In this document: one piece after another, positions 34,988-44,272 of the stretch | How positions within the stretch are numbered: the stretch's first letter is position 1 | How the letters are laid out: every line of letters begins with the position of its first letter | Notes under the pieces: model-generated | The model's input: only the letters and a program-made list of their open reading frames with translations | The model's database searches: none | What the model was told of the DNA's origin: nothing | NCBI GenBank assembly: GCA_024636635.1 | Contig: JAGXGV010000035.1 | Coordinates: 1-57,315 of the forward strand | Length of the DNA stretch: 57,315 nucleotides | Origin: Puniceibacterium sp. | GTDB taxonomy: Bacteria > Pseudomonadota > Alphaproteobacteria > Rhodobacterales > Rhodobacteraceae | Direction of reading: 5' to 3' | Made by a program: the position numbers and the translations under genes

Positions 34988-35727
34988 CCGGTCGCGTTAC
35001 CGACATCTGGCGCCACCCGATCAAGGGCCACGGACGCGAGGCGCTTGGGCAGGTGGCGCTGACGGCCGGGCAGACCCTGCCCTGGGACAGGGCCTGGGCG
35101 GTGGCGCATGATCTGTCCGACGCGGATGGCAGCACCTGGGTATCCTGCCGCAACTTCAGCATCGGCTCAAAGGCGCCGATGCTGATGGCCGTCACGTCAA
35201 CGTTCGACGAGGCGAACGAGGTCATCACGCTGCGGCACCCCGATCGCCCGGACTTTACCTTTGCGCCCGACAGCGACAGCGCGGATTTTCTGGCCTGGGT
35301 GCAGCCGCTCATGCCCGAAAACTGCGCCCGATCCGTCCGCATCGTGCGGGCGCGCCAGCGCGGCATGACCGACAGCGCCTATGCCAGCGTGACCCTGTGC
35401 AACATGTCCTCGCACCGCGCGGTGGAACAGAAGATGGGGCGCACCCTGTCGATCCATCGATGGCGCGGCAACATCTGGATGGATGGCCTCGCCCCGTGGG
35501 AGGAATTTGCCTGGCTGGACCGCGAGGTGCAGATCGGCAGCGCCGTGTTCAAGGTGCGCGAACGGACCACACGTTGCGCGGCCACCACAACCAACCCCGA
35601 TACTGGCCTGCGCGACGCCGACACCCTGTCGACGCTCGACAACTGGGGCCACCGGGATTTCTCCGTCCGGGCCGAGGTCGTCCGTTCGGGCGACATCGCC
35701 CTTGGCGACAGTGTAAGGCCGCTCTGA
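34984..35727 (+). CDS. MOSC domain protein
   Basis: 247 residues; ATG at 34984 overlaps the yidC stop (ATGA). N-terminal MTGRVTDIWRHPIKGHGREALGQVALTAGQTLPWDR is the MOSC beta-barrel N-domain pattern (YPIKS-like), and the MOSC domain contains GNIWMDGLAPWEEFAW and the conserved Cys in RTTRCAATTTNPDTGLRD. MOSC proteins act on molybdenum cofactor sulfur transfer or N-hydroxylated substrates. A MOSC gene between yidC and yihA is a standard Rhodobacterales arrangement. Confidence 0.87.
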   Translation: MTGRVTDIWRHPIKGHGREALGQVALTAGQTLPWDRAWAVAHDLSDADGSTWVSCRNFSIGSKAPMLMAVTSTFDEANEVITLRHPDRPDFTFAPDSDSADFLAWVQPLMPENCARSVRIVRARQRGMTDSAYASVTLCNMSSHRAVEQKMGRTLSIHRWRGNIWMDGLAPWEEFAWLDREVQIGSAVFKVRERTTRCAATTTNPDTGLRDADTLSTLDNWGHRDFSVRAEVVRSGDIALGDSVRPL

Positions 35728-36377
35728 TGCAACTACCCTTCCCGCTTGCCGAACAGCCCGACGAACAGATCCTCGAACAGGCGCGCATCCTGTTCGCGGG
35801 CGAAACCGAGTTTCTCAAGGGCGTCGTCGCCATGGACGGAATGCCCCCCGACGACCGGCGCGAGGTCTGCTTTGCCGGCCGTTCGAACGTGGGAAAATCC
35901 AGCCTGATCAATGCGCTGACCGGGCGCAAGGGCCTGGCGCGCGCCTCGAACACGCCCGGGCGCACTCAGGAAATCAACTTCTTCACCCTGGCCGACAGCC
36001 ACTATCTTGTCGACCTGCCGGGCTATGGCTATGCCAATGCCCCCCTCGCCGTGGTGGAAAAGTGGCAGCGCCTGCTCAAGCAGTATCTTTCGGGCCGCGC
36101 CACGCTGCGCCGCGCCTTTGTCCTGGTGGACACGCGCCACGGCATCAAACCCGTGGACGAAGAAATCATGACCCTGCTCGACAAGAGCGCGGTCACCTTT
36201 CAGGTCGTGATGACCAAGGCTGACAAGGTCAAGGACTCCGATCAGGTCGCAATCCTGGATCAGGTGCGTGCAAGGCTTGGCACGCACCCCGCCGCCTATC
36301 CCGAGATCGTGATGACCAGTGCCGAAAAGGGCGACGGCATCCCGCTTTTGCGCTCGATCATCGCCACCCTGATCTGA
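35727..36377 (+). CDS. yihA: Ribosome biogenesis GTPase YihA/EngB
   Basis: 216 residues. G1 GRSNVGKSSLIN, G2 TPGRTQ, G3 DLPGYGYA, G4 TKADKVKDSD, with the EngB-type loop between G2 and G3 (INFFTLADSHYLVDLPG). Assists 50S assembly. TGATG overlap with the MOSC stop indicates coupled translation. Slightly longer N-terminus (about 45 residues before G1) than E. coli YihA. Confidence 0.95.
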   Translation: MQLPFPLAEQPDEQILEQARILFAGETEFLKGVVAMDGMPPDDRREVCFAGRSNVGKSSLINALTGRKGLARASNTPGRTQEINFFTLADSHYLVDLPGYGYANAPLAVVEKWQRLLKQYLSGRATLRRAFVLVDTRHGIKPVDEEIMTLLDKSAVTFQVVMTKADKVKDSDQVAILDQVRARLGTHPAAYPEIVMTSAEKGDGIPLLRSIIATLI

Positions 36378-36554
36378 TGCCAACAGCCGGGCGCGACCCG
36401 GGCCGGGCCTGCGCTGCGCCTTTTCCCCCGCGCGTCGGGGGGGGGCAACACGGGCAAGACCGCTGCCGTGAAAAGGTGGGCAGCCCACCGCCACGCTTGC
36501 ACCTTTCCCCTACACGTCGGATAACCCCCGGGACTTGGACAAGGACCCAGAAGG

Positions 36555-37445
36555 ATGAAGAAACGCGCCATGGATCAGGACACGATCGCCACCGCACGGA
36601 CGCTGTCAGAGGCCCTGCCCTTCATGCAGCGCTATTCCGGGGCCATCGTGGTGGTGAAATTCGGCGGCAACGCGATGGGCGACGCCGATGCCATGGCCGA
36701 ATTCGCCCGCGACATCGTGCTGATGCGGCAGGTCGGCGTAAACCCGGTGGTGGTGCATGGCGGCGGGCCGATGATCAACGACCTGCTCAACCGTCTGGGA
36801 ATCGAATCGCGGTTTGTGCGCGGCAAGCGCGTGACCGATCAGGCCACGGTCGAAGTGGTCGAAATGGTGCTGACCGGGCTTGTGAACAAACGCATCGTGC
36901 AGGCCATCATGGACGAAGGGGGGCGCGCCGTGGGCCTTTCGGGCAAGGATGACGACCTCATGGTGTGCGAGATGGAAGATCCCGAACTGGGCTGGGTCGG
37001 CCGCCCGGTGGAAATGAACGTTCAGGTGCTGCGCGATCTCATGTCGGCGGGAATCATCCCGGTCGTCGCCCCCGTCGCCACCGGCATGGACCCGGTCGAG
37101 ACGTTCAACGTGAACGGCGACACGGCGGCGGGTGCCATCGCGGGCGCGCTCAAGGCCGACCGGCTGCTGCTGCTGACGGATGTGTCGGGCGTCAAGAACG
37201 CCGCCGGAGAGATCATGACCGCGATGACCCCGGACGAGGTGCGCGCCATGATCGACGACGGCACCATCGCGGGCGGCATGATTCCCAAGACGGAAACCGC
37301 GCTCAAGGCGATCGAGGACGGGGTGCGCGGCGTGGTGATCCTGGACGGACGCGTGCCCAATGCCTGTCTGCTCGAGATCTTTACCGAACATGGCGCCGGC
37401 TCGCTGATTCGCGCGACCGACCTGCCGCCGCACGCCGAAAGGTGA
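36555..37445 (+). CDS. argB: Acetylglutamate kinase
   Basis: 296 residues of the amino-acid kinase family: [30 protein letters not shown] (acetylglutamate and phosphate site), [23 protein letters not shown], and [14 protein letters not shown] near the C-terminus. It phosphorylates N-acetylglutamate, the second step of arginine synthesis. Members with an N-terminal helix extension, as here (about 25 residues), form arginine-sensitive hexamers. It lies about 180 nt after yihA, so it may share its transcript or have its own promoter. Confidence 0.96.
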   Translation: MKKRAMDQDTIATARTLSEALPFMQRYSGAIVVVKFGGNAMGDADAMAEFARDIVLMRQVGVNPVVVHGGGPMINDLLNRLGIESRFVRGKRVTDQATVEVVEMVLTGLVNKRIVQAIMDEGGRAVGLSGKDDDLMVCEMEDPELGWVGRPVEMNVQVLRDLMSAGIIPVVAPVATGMDPVETFNVNGDTAAGAIAGALKADRLLLLTDVSGVKNAAGEIMTAMTPDEVRAMIDDGTIAGGMIPKTETALKAIEDGVRGVVILDGRVPNACLLEIFTEHGAGSLIRATDLPPHAER

Positions 37446-37677
37446 AACCGGCCGGGATCGCGGCCGCCGCCGGTGCCACCCGCTGGCCGTCCCGATGACG
37501 CCGACTGCCAGGCGCCTGTGACGTCGCAGGCACGACAGGGCTGGCGCAACAACGCAAGCCGCGCCTGCCCGGTCCCGGATAGTGACAGGCGCGTCCCCGC
37601 ACAGGCGGCTTTCAACATGGCCGCCTTCGTGAAAGACTGACGCAACGCCGCCGTCCCGGGACCCAAGGAAACCGCCC

Positions 37678-38166
37678 ATGCGCCTTATCCTCATGCGTCA
37701 CGCCAAATCCGACTGGTCGATGGACGGAGAAGATCATGACCGGCCACTGAACCCCCGCGGAGAGGCCAGCGCCCGCATCCTGGGCGACTGGCTGCGGGCC
37801 GAAGGCTACCTGCCCGACGAGGTGCTGTGCTCGACCTCCTGCCGCACCCGGCAGACACTGACGCTGCTAAAGCTGACCGCCCCCATCCGCTTCGAAAAGA
37901 ACCTGTACCATGCCAGCCCGGACACGCTGCTGAAAATGCTGCGCACCGCCCGGGGCCAGACGGTGCTGCTGGTCGGGCACAACCCTGGCATCAGCTCGCT
38001 GGCCAGTGGCCTGGTCGCGCTGCACCCGGCGCATATCCGGTTCCGCGACTATCCGACCGGCGCGACGCTGATCGTGGATTTCGACATTCCCTCTTGGACG
38101 AAACTGACCCGCGGAACGGGAAACGCGCAGGACTTCGTAATCCCGCGCGAACTCATGTCGGTCTGA
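37678..38166 (+). CDS. SixA-type phosphohistidine phosphatase
   Basis: 162 residues of the histidine phosphatase superfamily: RHAKSD (catalytic His at about residue 8), DRPLNPRGEASAR, and VLLVGHNPGISSLASGL with the second His. Small single-domain RHG proteins of this type include SixA, which removes phosphate from His in phosphorelay proteins, though others act on different substrates. The C-terminal segment FRDYPTGATLIVDFDI is the family strand pair. About 230 nt after argB; convergent to aapP. Confidence 0.85.
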   Translation: MRLILMRHAKSDWSMDGEDHDRPLNPRGEASARILGDWLRAEGYLPDEVLCSTSCRTRQTLTLLKLTAPIRFEKNLYHASPDTLLKMLRTARGQTVLLVGHNPGISSLASGLVALHPAHIRFRDYPTGATLIVDFDIPSWTKLTRGTGNAQDFVIPRELMSV

Positions 38167-38208
38167 CGGCAGGACGCCGCCGAGGCCGCCCCTGACCGGG
38201 CTGGCGCC

Positions 38209-38991
38209 TCAGTGTCCCAGGATCTGGCTCAGGAACAGCTTGGTGCGCTCGTGCTGCGGGTTGAGAAAAAACTCCTCGGGCTCGTTCTGTTCGACGATCT
38301 GCCCCTGGTCCATAAAGATCACGCGGTTCGCCACCTGACGCGCAAAACCCATCTCGTGCGTGACGCACAGCATGGTCATGCCCTCTTCGGCCAGTTGGAC
38401 CATGGTATCCAGCACTTCCTTGATCATCTCGGGGTCCAGCGCCGACGTCGGCTCGTCAAACAGCATGATCCGCGGCTGCATGCACAAGCTGCGCGCGATG
38501 GCGACCCGCTGCTGCTGCCCTCCCGACAACTGGCCGGGATACTTGTCGGCCTGTTCCGGGATCTTGACCTTGGTCAGGAAATGCATCGCGATTTCGTCAG
38601 CCTCTTTCTTGGGCGTCTTGCGCACCCAGATCGGGGCCAGCGTACAGTTTTCTAGAATCGTGAGATGCGGAAACAGGTTGAAGTGCTGGAACACCATCCC
38701 GACCTCTGACCGGATGCGGTCGATGTTCTTGAGATCCGAAGACAGCACAGTGCCATCAACGGTGATCTTGCCCTTCTGGTGTTCCTCAAGCGCGTTGATG
38801 CAGCGGATCAGCGTCGATTTGCCCGACCCCGACGGCCCCGCGATCACGATCCGCTCGCCACGATAGACGGTCAGGTCGATGTCGCGCAGCACATGGAAGG
38901 TGCCGAACCACTTGTTCATGTTCTCGATCGAAACGGCAACCTCGTCGGACACCTGCAACTTTGCAGCTTCCTGTTTTGCAAGCTCAGCCAT
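38209..38991 (-). CDS. aapP: General amino-acid ABC transporter ATP-binding subunit
   Basis: 260 residues. Walker [12 protein letters not shown]-loop [15 protein letters not shown], signature [15 protein letters not shown], Walker [15 protein letters not shown]-loop VTHEMG. It matches the polar amino-acid uptake group (GlnQ/HisP-like). It ends the aapJQMP (bztABCD) operon. Start at 38991 gives [21 protein letters not shown], the usual N-terminal tail. Confidence 0.95.
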   Translation of the reverse strand: MAELAKQEAAKLQVSDEVAVSIENMNKWFGTFHVLRDIDLTVYRGERIVIAGPSGSGKSTLIRCINALEEHQKGKITVDGTVLSSDLKNIDRIRSEVGMVFQHFNLFPHLTILENCTLAPIWVRKTPKKEADEIAMHFLTKVKIPEQADKYPGQLSGGQQQRVAIARSLCMQPRIMLFDEPTSALDPEMIKEVLDTMVQLAEEGMTMLCVTHEMGFARQVANRVIFMDQGQIVEQNEPEEFFLNPQHERTKLFLSQILGH

Positions 38992-39002
38992 ATGTCAGCT
39001 CC

Positions 39003-40295
39003 TTAGCGATGATCGGTCTGAAGCTGACGCTCCAGCCACTGTGAATATTGCGAGATGCCGTAGCAGACGATAAAGAACAGCACGGCGGCAAAGCCCAGCA
39101 GTTCCCAGTAGACGCCGTTCCAGTCGGTCGAGGCCAGGATCGGTCCGCGGATCATGCCGACCAGATCGAACATCGAAATGACCGAAACCAGCGTCGTGTC
39201 CTTGAACAGGCCCACCGACACGTTGACGATGCCGGGGATCGAGATCTTCAGCGCCTGTGGCAGGATGATCAGCCGCATCGATTGCGCATAGTCTAGCCCC
39301 AGCGAATCGCCGGCCTCGTACTGACCCTTCGGCAGCGCGGCAAGCCCGCCGCGGATCACCTCGGCGATATAGGCCGAGGCGAACATGGTGATCATGATGA
39401 TCACCCGCAGGATCAGGTCGAAATTTGTACCCGGCGGCAGGAAATAGGCCAGCACCACGTTTGCCACGAACAGCAGCGTGATCAGCGGCACACCGCGGAT
39501 GAACTCGATGAAGAGGATGCAGATCCATTTGATGATCGGCATGTCGGACTGCCGCCCCAGCGCCAGCGCGATACCGAACGGGATCGACAGCGACACACAG
39601 ACCGTGCCCAGGATCAGGTTCAGCATGAAGCCGCCCATGTTCCGGCTTTCGACAACCTGCAGCGCCAGCACCCCCTCGATGGGCAAGAAGCCGGTCACAT
39701 ACCAGAAGACAAAGGCCGCAAGGATGCCGCCAAAAAAACCGGCGGCAAAGCTTTGGGCGACAAAGCGGCTGTAGACCAGATAACCCGCGACAAAGCCCAG
39801 CAGCGCGAAGACCGGGATCAGGATCGAGCCGCCCCAGATCAGGTAGTAGGCGATGAACGGATAGAGCGCCGAAAACACCAGCATCCGCAACGGGAACACC
39901 TTGCGGAACAGCACCGGCGCGATGGCGACGAACAGCAGCACAAAGGCCAGCGTCGGCCGCCAGTAAATCTCGGACGGGTATTGAAAGCCAAACAGAAGCT
40001 GGTTCCAGCGTTCGGTCAGAACGGCGAAACAGCCCCCGGTGTTGCCGTCCAGGATTTCGCGGCAGGCACGGATCGACGGCGCATCCCAGACGCCGTTCAG
40101 CGCCCAGGGCAGCACACCCGAAATCAGATGATAGAGCACGAACAGCGACGCCAGCGTGAGCGCGCCGTTGGCGATGGACGAAAACAGGTTGGCGCGCATC
40201 CACCGGATCGCCCCCACCTCGCCCAGCGGCGGCGTCGCCTCGGGCAGCATGGAATCGCGCACGTAGCCGATGGATTGCTGGTGAGTGTCCGACAT
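39003..40295 (-). CDS. aapM: General amino-acid ABC transporter permease AapM/BztC
   Basis: 430 residues. Long N-terminal region with extra helices, then the HisM-type permease with PFGIALALGRQ and GGLAALPKGQYEAGDSLGLDYAQSMRLIILPQALKISIPG, the EAA loop that contacts the ATPase. It forms the transmembrane pair with AapQ; both are much longer than ordinary HisQM-type permeases, a mark of the aap/bzt system. GGAG site upstream of ATG at 40295, 1 nt after the aapQ stop. Confidence 0.94.
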   Translation of the reverse strand: MSDTHQQSIGYVRDSMLPEATPPLGEVGAIRWMRANLFSSIANGALTLASLFVLYHLISGVLPWALNGVWDAPSIRACREILDGNTGGCFAVLTERWNQLLFGFQYPSEIYWRPTLAFVLLFVAIAPVLFRKVFPLRMLVFSALYPFIAYYLIWGGSILIPVFALLGFVAGYLVYSRFVAQSFAAGFFGGILAAFVFWYVTGFLPIEGVLALQVVESRNMGGFMLNLILGTVCVSLSIPFGIALALGRQSDMPIIKWICILFIEFIRGVPLITLLFVANVVLAYFLPPGTNFDLILRVIIMITMFASAYIAEVIRGGLAALPKGQYEAGDSLGLDYAQSMRLIILPQALKISIPGIVNVSVGLFKDTTLVSVISMFDLVGMIRGPILASTDWNGVYWELLGFAAVLFFIVCYGISQYSQWLERQLQTDHR

Positions 40296-40296
40296 C

Positions 40297-41511
40297 TCAG
40301 CGCTCCTTCAACTGCATTGCGTTGTTGTAGACGTTCATCAGCGCGGAAATCGCAAGGCTGATGGCAAGGTAGAACGCCATCAGCAGCAGGATACATTCGA
40401 TCGCGCGGCCCGTCTGGTTCAGCGTGATGCCCCCCAGCGTGCCGGTGATGTCCATATAGCCGACCGCGATGGCAAGCGACGAATTCTTGGTGATGTTGAG
40501 GTAGTTGGAAATCAGCGGCGGGATGATGACCCGCAGCGCCTGCGGCAGCACCACAAGGTTCATGATCCGGCGCGGGCGCATTCCCAGCGATGCCGCGGCC
40601 TCGGCCTGGCCCTTGCTGACCGACTGGATGCCGGCACGGACGTTTTCGGCAATGAAGGCACCGGTGTAGATCGCCAGCGCCCACCACAGCGCGATCAGCG
40701 ACCCCAGGATCTGCGTGCCACCCTGAAAGTTGAACCCGGCGAGTGCGGGATAGTCCAACGTGATCGGGCGCCCGAGGATGAAATAGAACAGCAGCGTCGG
40801 CAGGATCAGGATCGCCAGCGACGGCCAGCCCATCGGCAGCAGCTTGCCGGTGTCGAACAGAAGCTTTTTCGCATAACGGCGATAGGCAAAGACCCCGATG
40901 ATCGAGGCCAGGAACACCAGCCCCAGGAACAGCGACCCCGGCCCCCAGACCGGGGCGGGCAGATAGAGGCCGCGGTTGGTAAAGGCGATGGCCCCGAACA
41001 GCATGGAGGCCGTCGGATCTTCGCCCCGGTAGGCACTGGGGGCGGGCAGCACGGCGGTCATGATGGTGAAGATGATGATGATCCAGATCAGGACCGGCAC
41101 GTTGCGGAACGCCTCGACGTAACCGGCCATCAGCTTGCGCACCAGCCAGTTCGGCGAAAGCCGCAGAACACCGGCGATCACGCCGATGATGGTCGCGGTG
41201 ACGCACGCAAGGAGGGCAACCAGCATCGTGTTCAGTACCCCGACCAGGGCTGCGCGCCAGTGGGTCGAGCGGCTGTTATAGTCGATCAGTGTCTGGTTGA
41301 TGTCATAGTTCGATGATTCGCCCAGGAACCCGTAGCTGATGTTCAGCCCTGCCGCCCGGAGGTTGGCCATCAGGTTCGAGCCAAGATAGCCGAAGATGCC
41401 AAGCACGATCACTAGGGCAATGAACTGGAAGGTGTAAGAGCGATAGCGCGTATCGTTCAGCAGCATGGATAGCCGGAACGATCCGCCGGGCGGGTCGCTG
41501 AGTGTTGTCAT
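40297..41511 (-). CDS. aapQ: General amino-acid ABC transporter permease AapQ/BztB
   Basis: 404 residues from ATG at 41511 (MTTLSDPPGGSFRLSMLLND), preferred to 41520 because AGGG upstream is better spaced and the resulting start is the family one. Several helices with a large central loop (RLYLPAPVWGPGSLFLGL-like region), then the permease core with VRAGIQSVSKGQAEAAASLGMRPRRIMNLVVLPQALRVIIPPLISNYLN as the EAA segment. A stable hairpin lies between this gene and aapJ. Confidence 0.94.
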   Translation of the reverse strand: MTTLSDPPGGSFRLSMLLNDTRYRSYTFQFIALVIVLGIFGYLGSNLMANLRAAGLNISYGFLGESSNYDINQTLIDYNSRSTHWRAALVGVLNTMLVALLACVTATIIGVIAGVLRLSPNWLVRKLMAGYVEAFRNVPVLIWIIIIFTIMTAVLPAPSAYRGEDPTASMLFGAIAFTNRGLYLPAPVWGPGSLFLGLVFLASIIGVFAYRRYAKKLLFDTGKLLPMGWPSLAILILPTLLFYFILGRPITLDYPALAGFNFQGGTQILGSLIALWWALAIYTGAFIAENVRAGIQSVSKGQAEAAASLGMRPRRIMNLVVLPQALRVIIPPLISNYLNITKNSSLAIAVGYMDITGTLGGITLNQTGRAIECILLLMAFYLAISLAISALMNVYNNAMQLKER

Positions 41512-41607
41512 GAATGACATCCCTGATGACCCCGGACAGGATACGCCGACGGGTTGATCCCACCTGACGGGCCACGGGGAATTGTGTTGTTCTGTCTGTC
41601 AGAAGAT

Positions 41608-41633
41608 GGGGCGCGGGATTGATCCCGCGCCCC
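41608..41633 (-). terminator. Intercistronic hairpin between aapJ and aapQ
   Basis: A perfect 12-bp stem (GGGGCGCGGGAT with its complement, 2-nt loop) begins about 15 nt after the aapJ stop. There is no T-run on the minus strand, so a partial terminator or an RNA-stability hairpin that lets the binding protein be made in excess over the membrane parts is likely. This is typical for periplasmic binding-protein operons. Confidence 0.7.
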
Positions 41634-41647
41634 AAGGTCGTCGTGTC

Positions 41648-42664
41648 TTACCGGAAGGGCGGCGCGTAAAGCAGCCCGCCATCGGTCCATTGCGCGTTCA
41701 GACCACGCGACAGACCGATCGGGGTATTCTCGCCGATGTTCTTTTCGAACAGTTCGCCATAGTTGCCGCCTGCGGCAATCGCGGCCTTGGCCCATGTGGG
41801 TTCAAGCCCCATCATGGCGCCCAGGTTGTCCTCGGTTCCCAGGATGCGGTCGATTTCCGGGCTGTCGGTGCCTGCGGACAGTTCTTCGACGTTGGCCGAG
41901 GTGATACCGTATTCTTCGGCGGCGATCAGGGCGTTCAGCGTCCAGCGCGCAACGTCACCCCATTCGCTGTCGCCGTGGCGCACAAGCGGGCCAAGCGGCT
42001 CTTTCGAGATGATCTCGGGCAGGACGACGTGGTCGCCGGGGGTTTCGAACGCGGCACGGGTCGCTGCCAGCCCCGAGGCGTCGGTGGTGTAGACATCGCA
42101 GGCACCGGCCAGGTACTGCTGCTGCGCCTCGCCGTTGGTCTCGATCGGGACCGGCTGGTATTCCATGTTGTTCTTGCGGAAATAGTCAGCCAGGTTCAGT
42201 TCGGTCGTGGTGCCGGTCTGGATGCAGATCGTCGCGCCCGACAGCTCCTTGGCCGAGCTGACACCCAGCGCCTTGGGCACCAAGAAACCCTGACCGTCAT
42301 AGTAGTTCACGCCGACGAATTCGAACTTCAGATCGACATCGCGCGAATAGGTCCAGGTGGTGTTGCGCGCCAGCAGGTCGATCTCGCCAGAGGCGAGCGC
42401 GGTAAAGCGTGTCTTGCCGGTGGTCGGCACGAATGTGACCGCGGTCGGATCACCCAGAACGGCGGCGGCGACGGCGCGGCAGACGCCGACGTCAAAGCCT
42501 TCCCATTCGCCATTTGCATCCGGCGCAGCAAAGCCGACCAGACCGGTCGTCACGCCACAGTTCAGCGAACCCCGTGCCTTGACGTCGTCAAGCGTGGCGG
42601 CACCGGCGGCACCAGCCGCAAATGCAGCTACCGTCAATGCGCCAAGAGTTACGGTTTTAGTCAT
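41648..42664 (-). CDS. aapJ: General amino-acid ABC transporter substrate-binding protein
   Basis: 338 residues. Signal peptide KTVTLGALTVAAFAAGAAGAA, then LDDVKARGSLNCGVTTGLVGFAAPDANGEWEGFDVGVCRAVAAAVLGDP and FVPTTGKTRFTALASGEIDLLARNTTWTYSRD, the BztA/AapJ pattern. C-terminal GLEPTWAKAAIAAGGNYGELFEKNIG is typical. It binds glutamate, glutamine, aspartate and other L-amino acids in the periplasm. First gene of the operon; AGGAAGAGG site upstream. In Rhodobacter the system is named Bzt. Confidence 0.95.
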   Translation of the reverse strand: MTKTVTLGALTVAAFAAGAAGAATLDDVKARGSLNCGVTTGLVGFAAPDANGEWEGFDVGVCRAVAAAVLGDPTAVTFVPTTGKTRFTALASGEIDLLARNTTWTYSRDVDLKFEFVGVNYYDGQGFLVPKALGVSSAKELSGATICIQTGTTTELNLADYFRKNNMEYQPVPIETNGEAQQQYLAGACDVYTTDASGLAATRAAFETPGDHVVLPEIISKEPLGPLVRHGDSEWGDVARWTLNALIAAEEYGITSANVEELSAGTDSPEIDRILGTEDNLGAMMGLEPTWAKAAIAAGGNYGELFEKNIGENTPIGLSRGLNAQWTDGGLLYAPPFR

Positions 42665-42871
42665 GTTAACCTCTTCCTGTTTCTCCGCTTCCTCGTGAAG
42701 CGGTTTGTTGCACGGCCCTGGGGCCGCTTAGACCAAAGTAGGGAGCTTCCCCCCTTTGTGGTCGCAAGTTTGGGCGGATTCAGGATTGAAGGTCAAGCGG
42801 CATGGCCGGGAAAATGGCCGGTTCGTACCGCCATTCCCCTGCGTAAGCCCGCAGAGGGTCACTTTGAGGCT

Positions 42872-43591
42872 TTACCCCCGGTCGTTCCGAGCGAGCAAAA
42901 GAAACGTCTGCGCCTGAAGGAACGCCGCCTTCTTGCGGTCTGCCACCTCCTGCGCCTCTTCGTCGGCGCCCCAGAGTTCGCGCTGCCATTCTTCGTCGAT
43001 GCGGGACAGATCCCAGATCGTCGCCGCCAAAGCCTGCTGCCGTGCCGCCGCAAGGCCCAGGATCAGCGAACCGCTGAGCGAGACAAGATCGTGGAACGCC
43101 GCAAGCTCGAAGGCGTCGAACGCGTGAACCTCGGCGCGCAGCCGTTTCAGCGCGTCGGGGGCCTGCGGCACGTGCATCACACCTGCATGAACGCTCAGCC
43201 GGGCACCGAATTGTGTGGCCGCCCAGTCCAGCATCGGATCCCAGGCGGCGGACTGGCGCGCAACCAGTTCCGCCGGGCTGTCCGCGCGGTAACACAGCAG
43301 ATCGCTGTCGCCGTAATCGGCCAGCATGTCGGCCACTTCGCCGTGCTGCACGGCCACCTTGTCGATGGCCGCATTCGCCCCGCGGGTAAAGGGCATCGTG
43401 GTAGGGTCGATCCGGTCCGCCTGAGCCTCCCACTCGGCCGCAATGGCGCGGGCCAGCGGAGCCGTCGGCACGATCAGCGGCGACTTGGCGGGTGTCCGGA
43501 CCGGGCGGCCGTCCAGAACGACGCCAAAGCCGGTTTCGTGCTCGGCCACATCCGCGCTGGTCCAGAACCGTTTCGGGGCCCATTCGCTCAT
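42872..43591 (-). CDS. ATP12-family chaperone (F1-ATPase assembly factor)
   Basis: 239 residues; start at 43591 (MSEWAPKRFWTSADVAEHETGF) by family N-terminus and the ATGA overlap with the HAD stop. Typical pattern VLLDGRPVRTPAKSPLIVPTAPLARAIAAEWEAQ, then DSDLLCYRADSPAELVARQSAAWDPMLDW, and EEWQRELWGADEEAQEVADRKKA. ATP12 proteins in alphaproteobacteria and mitochondria help the alpha subunit assemble into F1. It is the last gene of a minus-strand run from crcB through rluC-like and HAD. Confidence 0.9.
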   Translation of the reverse strand: MSEWAPKRFWTSADVAEHETGFGVVLDGRPVRTPAKSPLIVPTAPLARAIAAEWEAQADRIDPTTMPFTRGANAAIDKVAVQHGEVADMLADYGDSDLLCYRADSPAELVARQSAAWDPMLDWAATQFGARLSVHAGVMHVPQAPDALKRLRAEVHAFDAFELAAFHDLVSLSGSLILGLAAARQQALAATIWDLSRIDEEWQRELWGADEEAQEVADRKKAAFLQAQTFLLLARNDRG

Positions 43592-44271
43592 GCCATCTGC
43601 TCCCATATCTGTTGCAGCAGACCGGGCAGCAGGCGGATGTCGTCCAGCAGGATATGCGCATCCTTCAGGCGGGCCCGGTCGTGATAACCCCAACCCACGC
43701 CCACGGCCAGCATCCCCGCCGCGCGCGCCATCTCCATGTCGTAACTCGTGTCACCCACCATCACCGCGCGATGTGCCGCAACCCCGGTTTCGCTCAGGGC
43801 CGATCGCAGCATCGCGGGATGCGGCTTGGACGGGTGGTTGTCCGCCACCTGTTGCGTGGCGAACAGCGCGCGCAGGCCGTGGCCGTCCATCAGCTTGTCC
43901 AGCCCCTTGCGCGACTTGCCGGTGGCCAGTCCCAGCAGCAGACCGGCGGTGCCGTGCAGGTCTTCCAGTACGGTGCGCACATGCGGATACAGCGGCGAAG
44001 ACAGATCGACGCCGTTTTCCGCCCGCAGGTCCATGTAGGCGGACTTGTAGCCGGCCACAAGATCGCGGCGCAGCGGCGTGGCGATGCCGGGCACCAGAAC
44101 CGCCATCGCCTCGGGCAGCGACAGGCCCACGATGCCCAGGATGTGATCGCGTCCCGGCAGGACCAGCCCGGCCCCGGCAAAGGCAGCCGTCATCGCGGCA
44201 AGGATGTCGGCCTGGCTGTCGACCAGCGTGCCATCCACATCGAACACGACAAGACGCTGATCTTGAGGCAT
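43588..44271 (-). CDS. HAD-family phosphatase (Gph-like)
   Basis: 227 residues. Motif I FDVDGTLVDSQ (two catalytic Asp), motif II in LATGKS, motif III in KPHPAML and motif IV VGDTSYDMEMARAAG. The cap domain is the helical C1 type (ILGIVGLSLPEAMAVLVPG). The pattern suits phosphoglycolate-type or pyrophosphatase-type HAD enzymes; substrate not fixed. One base separates its start from the upstream pseudouridine synthase stop. Confidence 0.87.
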   Translation of the reverse strand: MPQDQRLVVFDVDGTLVDSQADILAAMTAAFAGAGLVLPGRDHILGIVGLSLPEAMAVLVPGIATPLRRDLVAGYKSAYMDLRAENGVDLSSPLYPHVRTVLEDLHGTAGLLLGLATGKSRKGLDKLMDGHGLRALFATQQVADNHPSKPHPAMLRSALSETGVAAHRAVMVGDTSYDMEMARAAGMLAVGVGWGYHDRARLKDAHILLDDIRLLPGLLQQIWEQMA

Positions 44272-44272
44272 C

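Noticed and set aside
36475-36492. Short GGTGGGC/GCCCACC hairpin between yihA and argB as a terminator
   Set aside because: Its T-run is on the minus strand, where no gene ends; it is probably chance in GC-rich DNA.
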